This document shows, in pieces, positions 1 through 64,000 of a stretch of 64,000 bases of DNA. Made by a program: the position numbers and the translations under genes. The stretch is from Owenia fusiformis (lineage: Eukaryota; Annelida; Polychaeta; Sabellida; Oweniidae), in NCBI GenBank assembly GCA_903813345.2, contig CAIIXF020000012.1, forward strand, positions 14,056,932 through 14,120,931, read 5' to 3'. Below the pieces are notes generated by a model, which had not been told where the DNA came from, did no database searches, and worked only from the letters and a program-made list of their open reading frames with translations. Each line of letters opens with the position of its first letter. Position 1 is the stretch's first letter.

Positions 1-219
1 CCCTTCACATCCCGTAGTCCACACTGTTCACTTCTTTCGCTTCGAAGTGAGATCTGTGAAAAGTTGTCTAAAAATATAGCTGGAAATAACCAATTTCTCG
101 CTAGTATTTTTCGACCATTTTAACAGATAACTTTAGGGGATCAGGAACATCACGGATCCGTATTCTTTATAACATTTATGAGTGCTCGGTGACGACAGGA
201 AAATACAGAAAGCTGTGCA
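1..219 (+). promoter_or_regulatory. 5' flank and probable 5' UTR of SERCA with a short upstream ORF
   Basis: Sequence before the SERCA start codon. No clear TATA box or transcription start can be assigned, so promoter and leader cannot be separated. An upstream ATG at 178 opens a 4-codon ORF ending in TGA at 190-192, 27 nt before the main ATG and in a different frame. The main ATG at 220 has G at -3 and G at +4, a good Kozak context. An inverted pair (CACTTC / GAAGTG) near 29-49 could form a small hairpin. Confidence 0.5.
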
Positions 220-63510
<63,291 letters not shown>

Positions 63511-64000
63511 GTAACCACCGTCCCCACAGTGACCATATATGGTCATAAAATGCCCTGAAGTTTGGATTTTGGATTTATTGTGTGATGGTGTTTAATAACG
63601 AATTTGCTAACATTTCAGTGTGTAGGTTGTCAGTATAGACGGGTAGGAAGGAGGGGTTCCCATGCACCCGAAAGATGTATTTTTTTAATGTACATTTTTG
63701 TAATCTTAAAGGTCCATACTGAAGATTTTTGCATGTTCCCAGAATGAAATATTGTCCCATGGTATCTATTGGCGGCCATCTTGTCGGCCATCTTGGATTT
63801 TTGAAAGAGTTGATGTTAATTATCTCAAAGTACAATAACTTTCAGAGTTTTGAGATTTGAAAGCTGTAAGTGGTACCAAAATGAAGCTATTATAGTATCC
63901 TTTATTATCAGATGCAATAATTATGCAAATTGTCTCATTTGCATAAAATGTGACATCATCAATCAATCAATCAATTCTTGCCTCTTTACAACGGTATCGC
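63511..64000 (+). other. Start of the intron after exon 20b
   Basis: 490 bp to the window edge. Contains a duplicated CGGCCATCTTG (near 63774-63795), an inverted pair ATGCAAAT...ATTTGCAT near 63913-63945, and a short TCAA microsatellite (63959-63975). No exon found. Confidence 0.75.

Overview
The window is invertebrate animal genomic DNA: AT-rich, with long introns, GT-AG splice sites and many small DNA transposons, SINE-like repeats and minisatellites. It holds one recognisable protein gene, on the + strand across the whole window: a sarco/endoplasmic-reticulum Ca2+-ATPase (SERCA, ATP2A family, P2A-type ATPase). The reading frame starts at 220 and runs through 20 exon positions to 63510, giving residues 1-914 of about 1000. 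Residue numbering matches vertebrate SERCA exactly at every catalytic and Ca2+-binding position checked (TGES 181-184, F256, E309, D351, F487, K515, D627, D703, N768, E771, N796, T799, D800, C876/C888, E908). The last exon or exons (end of M8 to M10 and the C-terminus) lie beyond the window. A bilaterian, probably marine, fits the protein and the repeats; I cannot name the phylum with confidence.

Layout: 1-219 5' flank or leader with a short upstream ORF; 220-3735 exons 1-3, including a conserved 18-nt microexon; 3736-23271 a 19.5-kb intron filled with repeats and MITEs, ending in a 998-bp palindromic element just before exon 4; 23272-42366 exons 4-7 separated by 3.6-8.2-kb introns, with a promoter-like CpG-rich patch near 26.9-27.1 kb and a nested 1.25-kb Transib-like element at 32.7-33.9 kb; 42367-50697 an 8.3-kb repeat-rich intron; 50698-63510 a compact 3' half with exons 8-20.

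The outstanding feature is internal exon duplication. Exon positions 10, 11, 19 and 20 are present as 2, 3, 2 and 2 tandem copies of identical length and phase (89, 103, 86 and 134 nt). Each copy is open in the SERCA frame with its own AG acceptor and GT donor. No length is a multiple of 3, so using two copies of a set together would shift the frame. This is the signature of mutually exclusive exons and would allow 2x3x2x2 = 24 pumps from one gene. The variable segments are the hinge into the nucleotide-binding domain, the loop equivalent to the phospholamban-contact loop (residues 397-402), M7, and the luminal L7-8 loop with the start of M8. All catalytic and Ca2+ ligand residues are kept.

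Other splice-relevant oddities are a tandem duplicate of the exon-6 acceptor that would add 26 codons in frame, a triplicated exon-13 donor, and strong potentially competing RNA stems between exons 10a and 10b. No RNA genes, CRISPR arrays or other protein genes could be supported.
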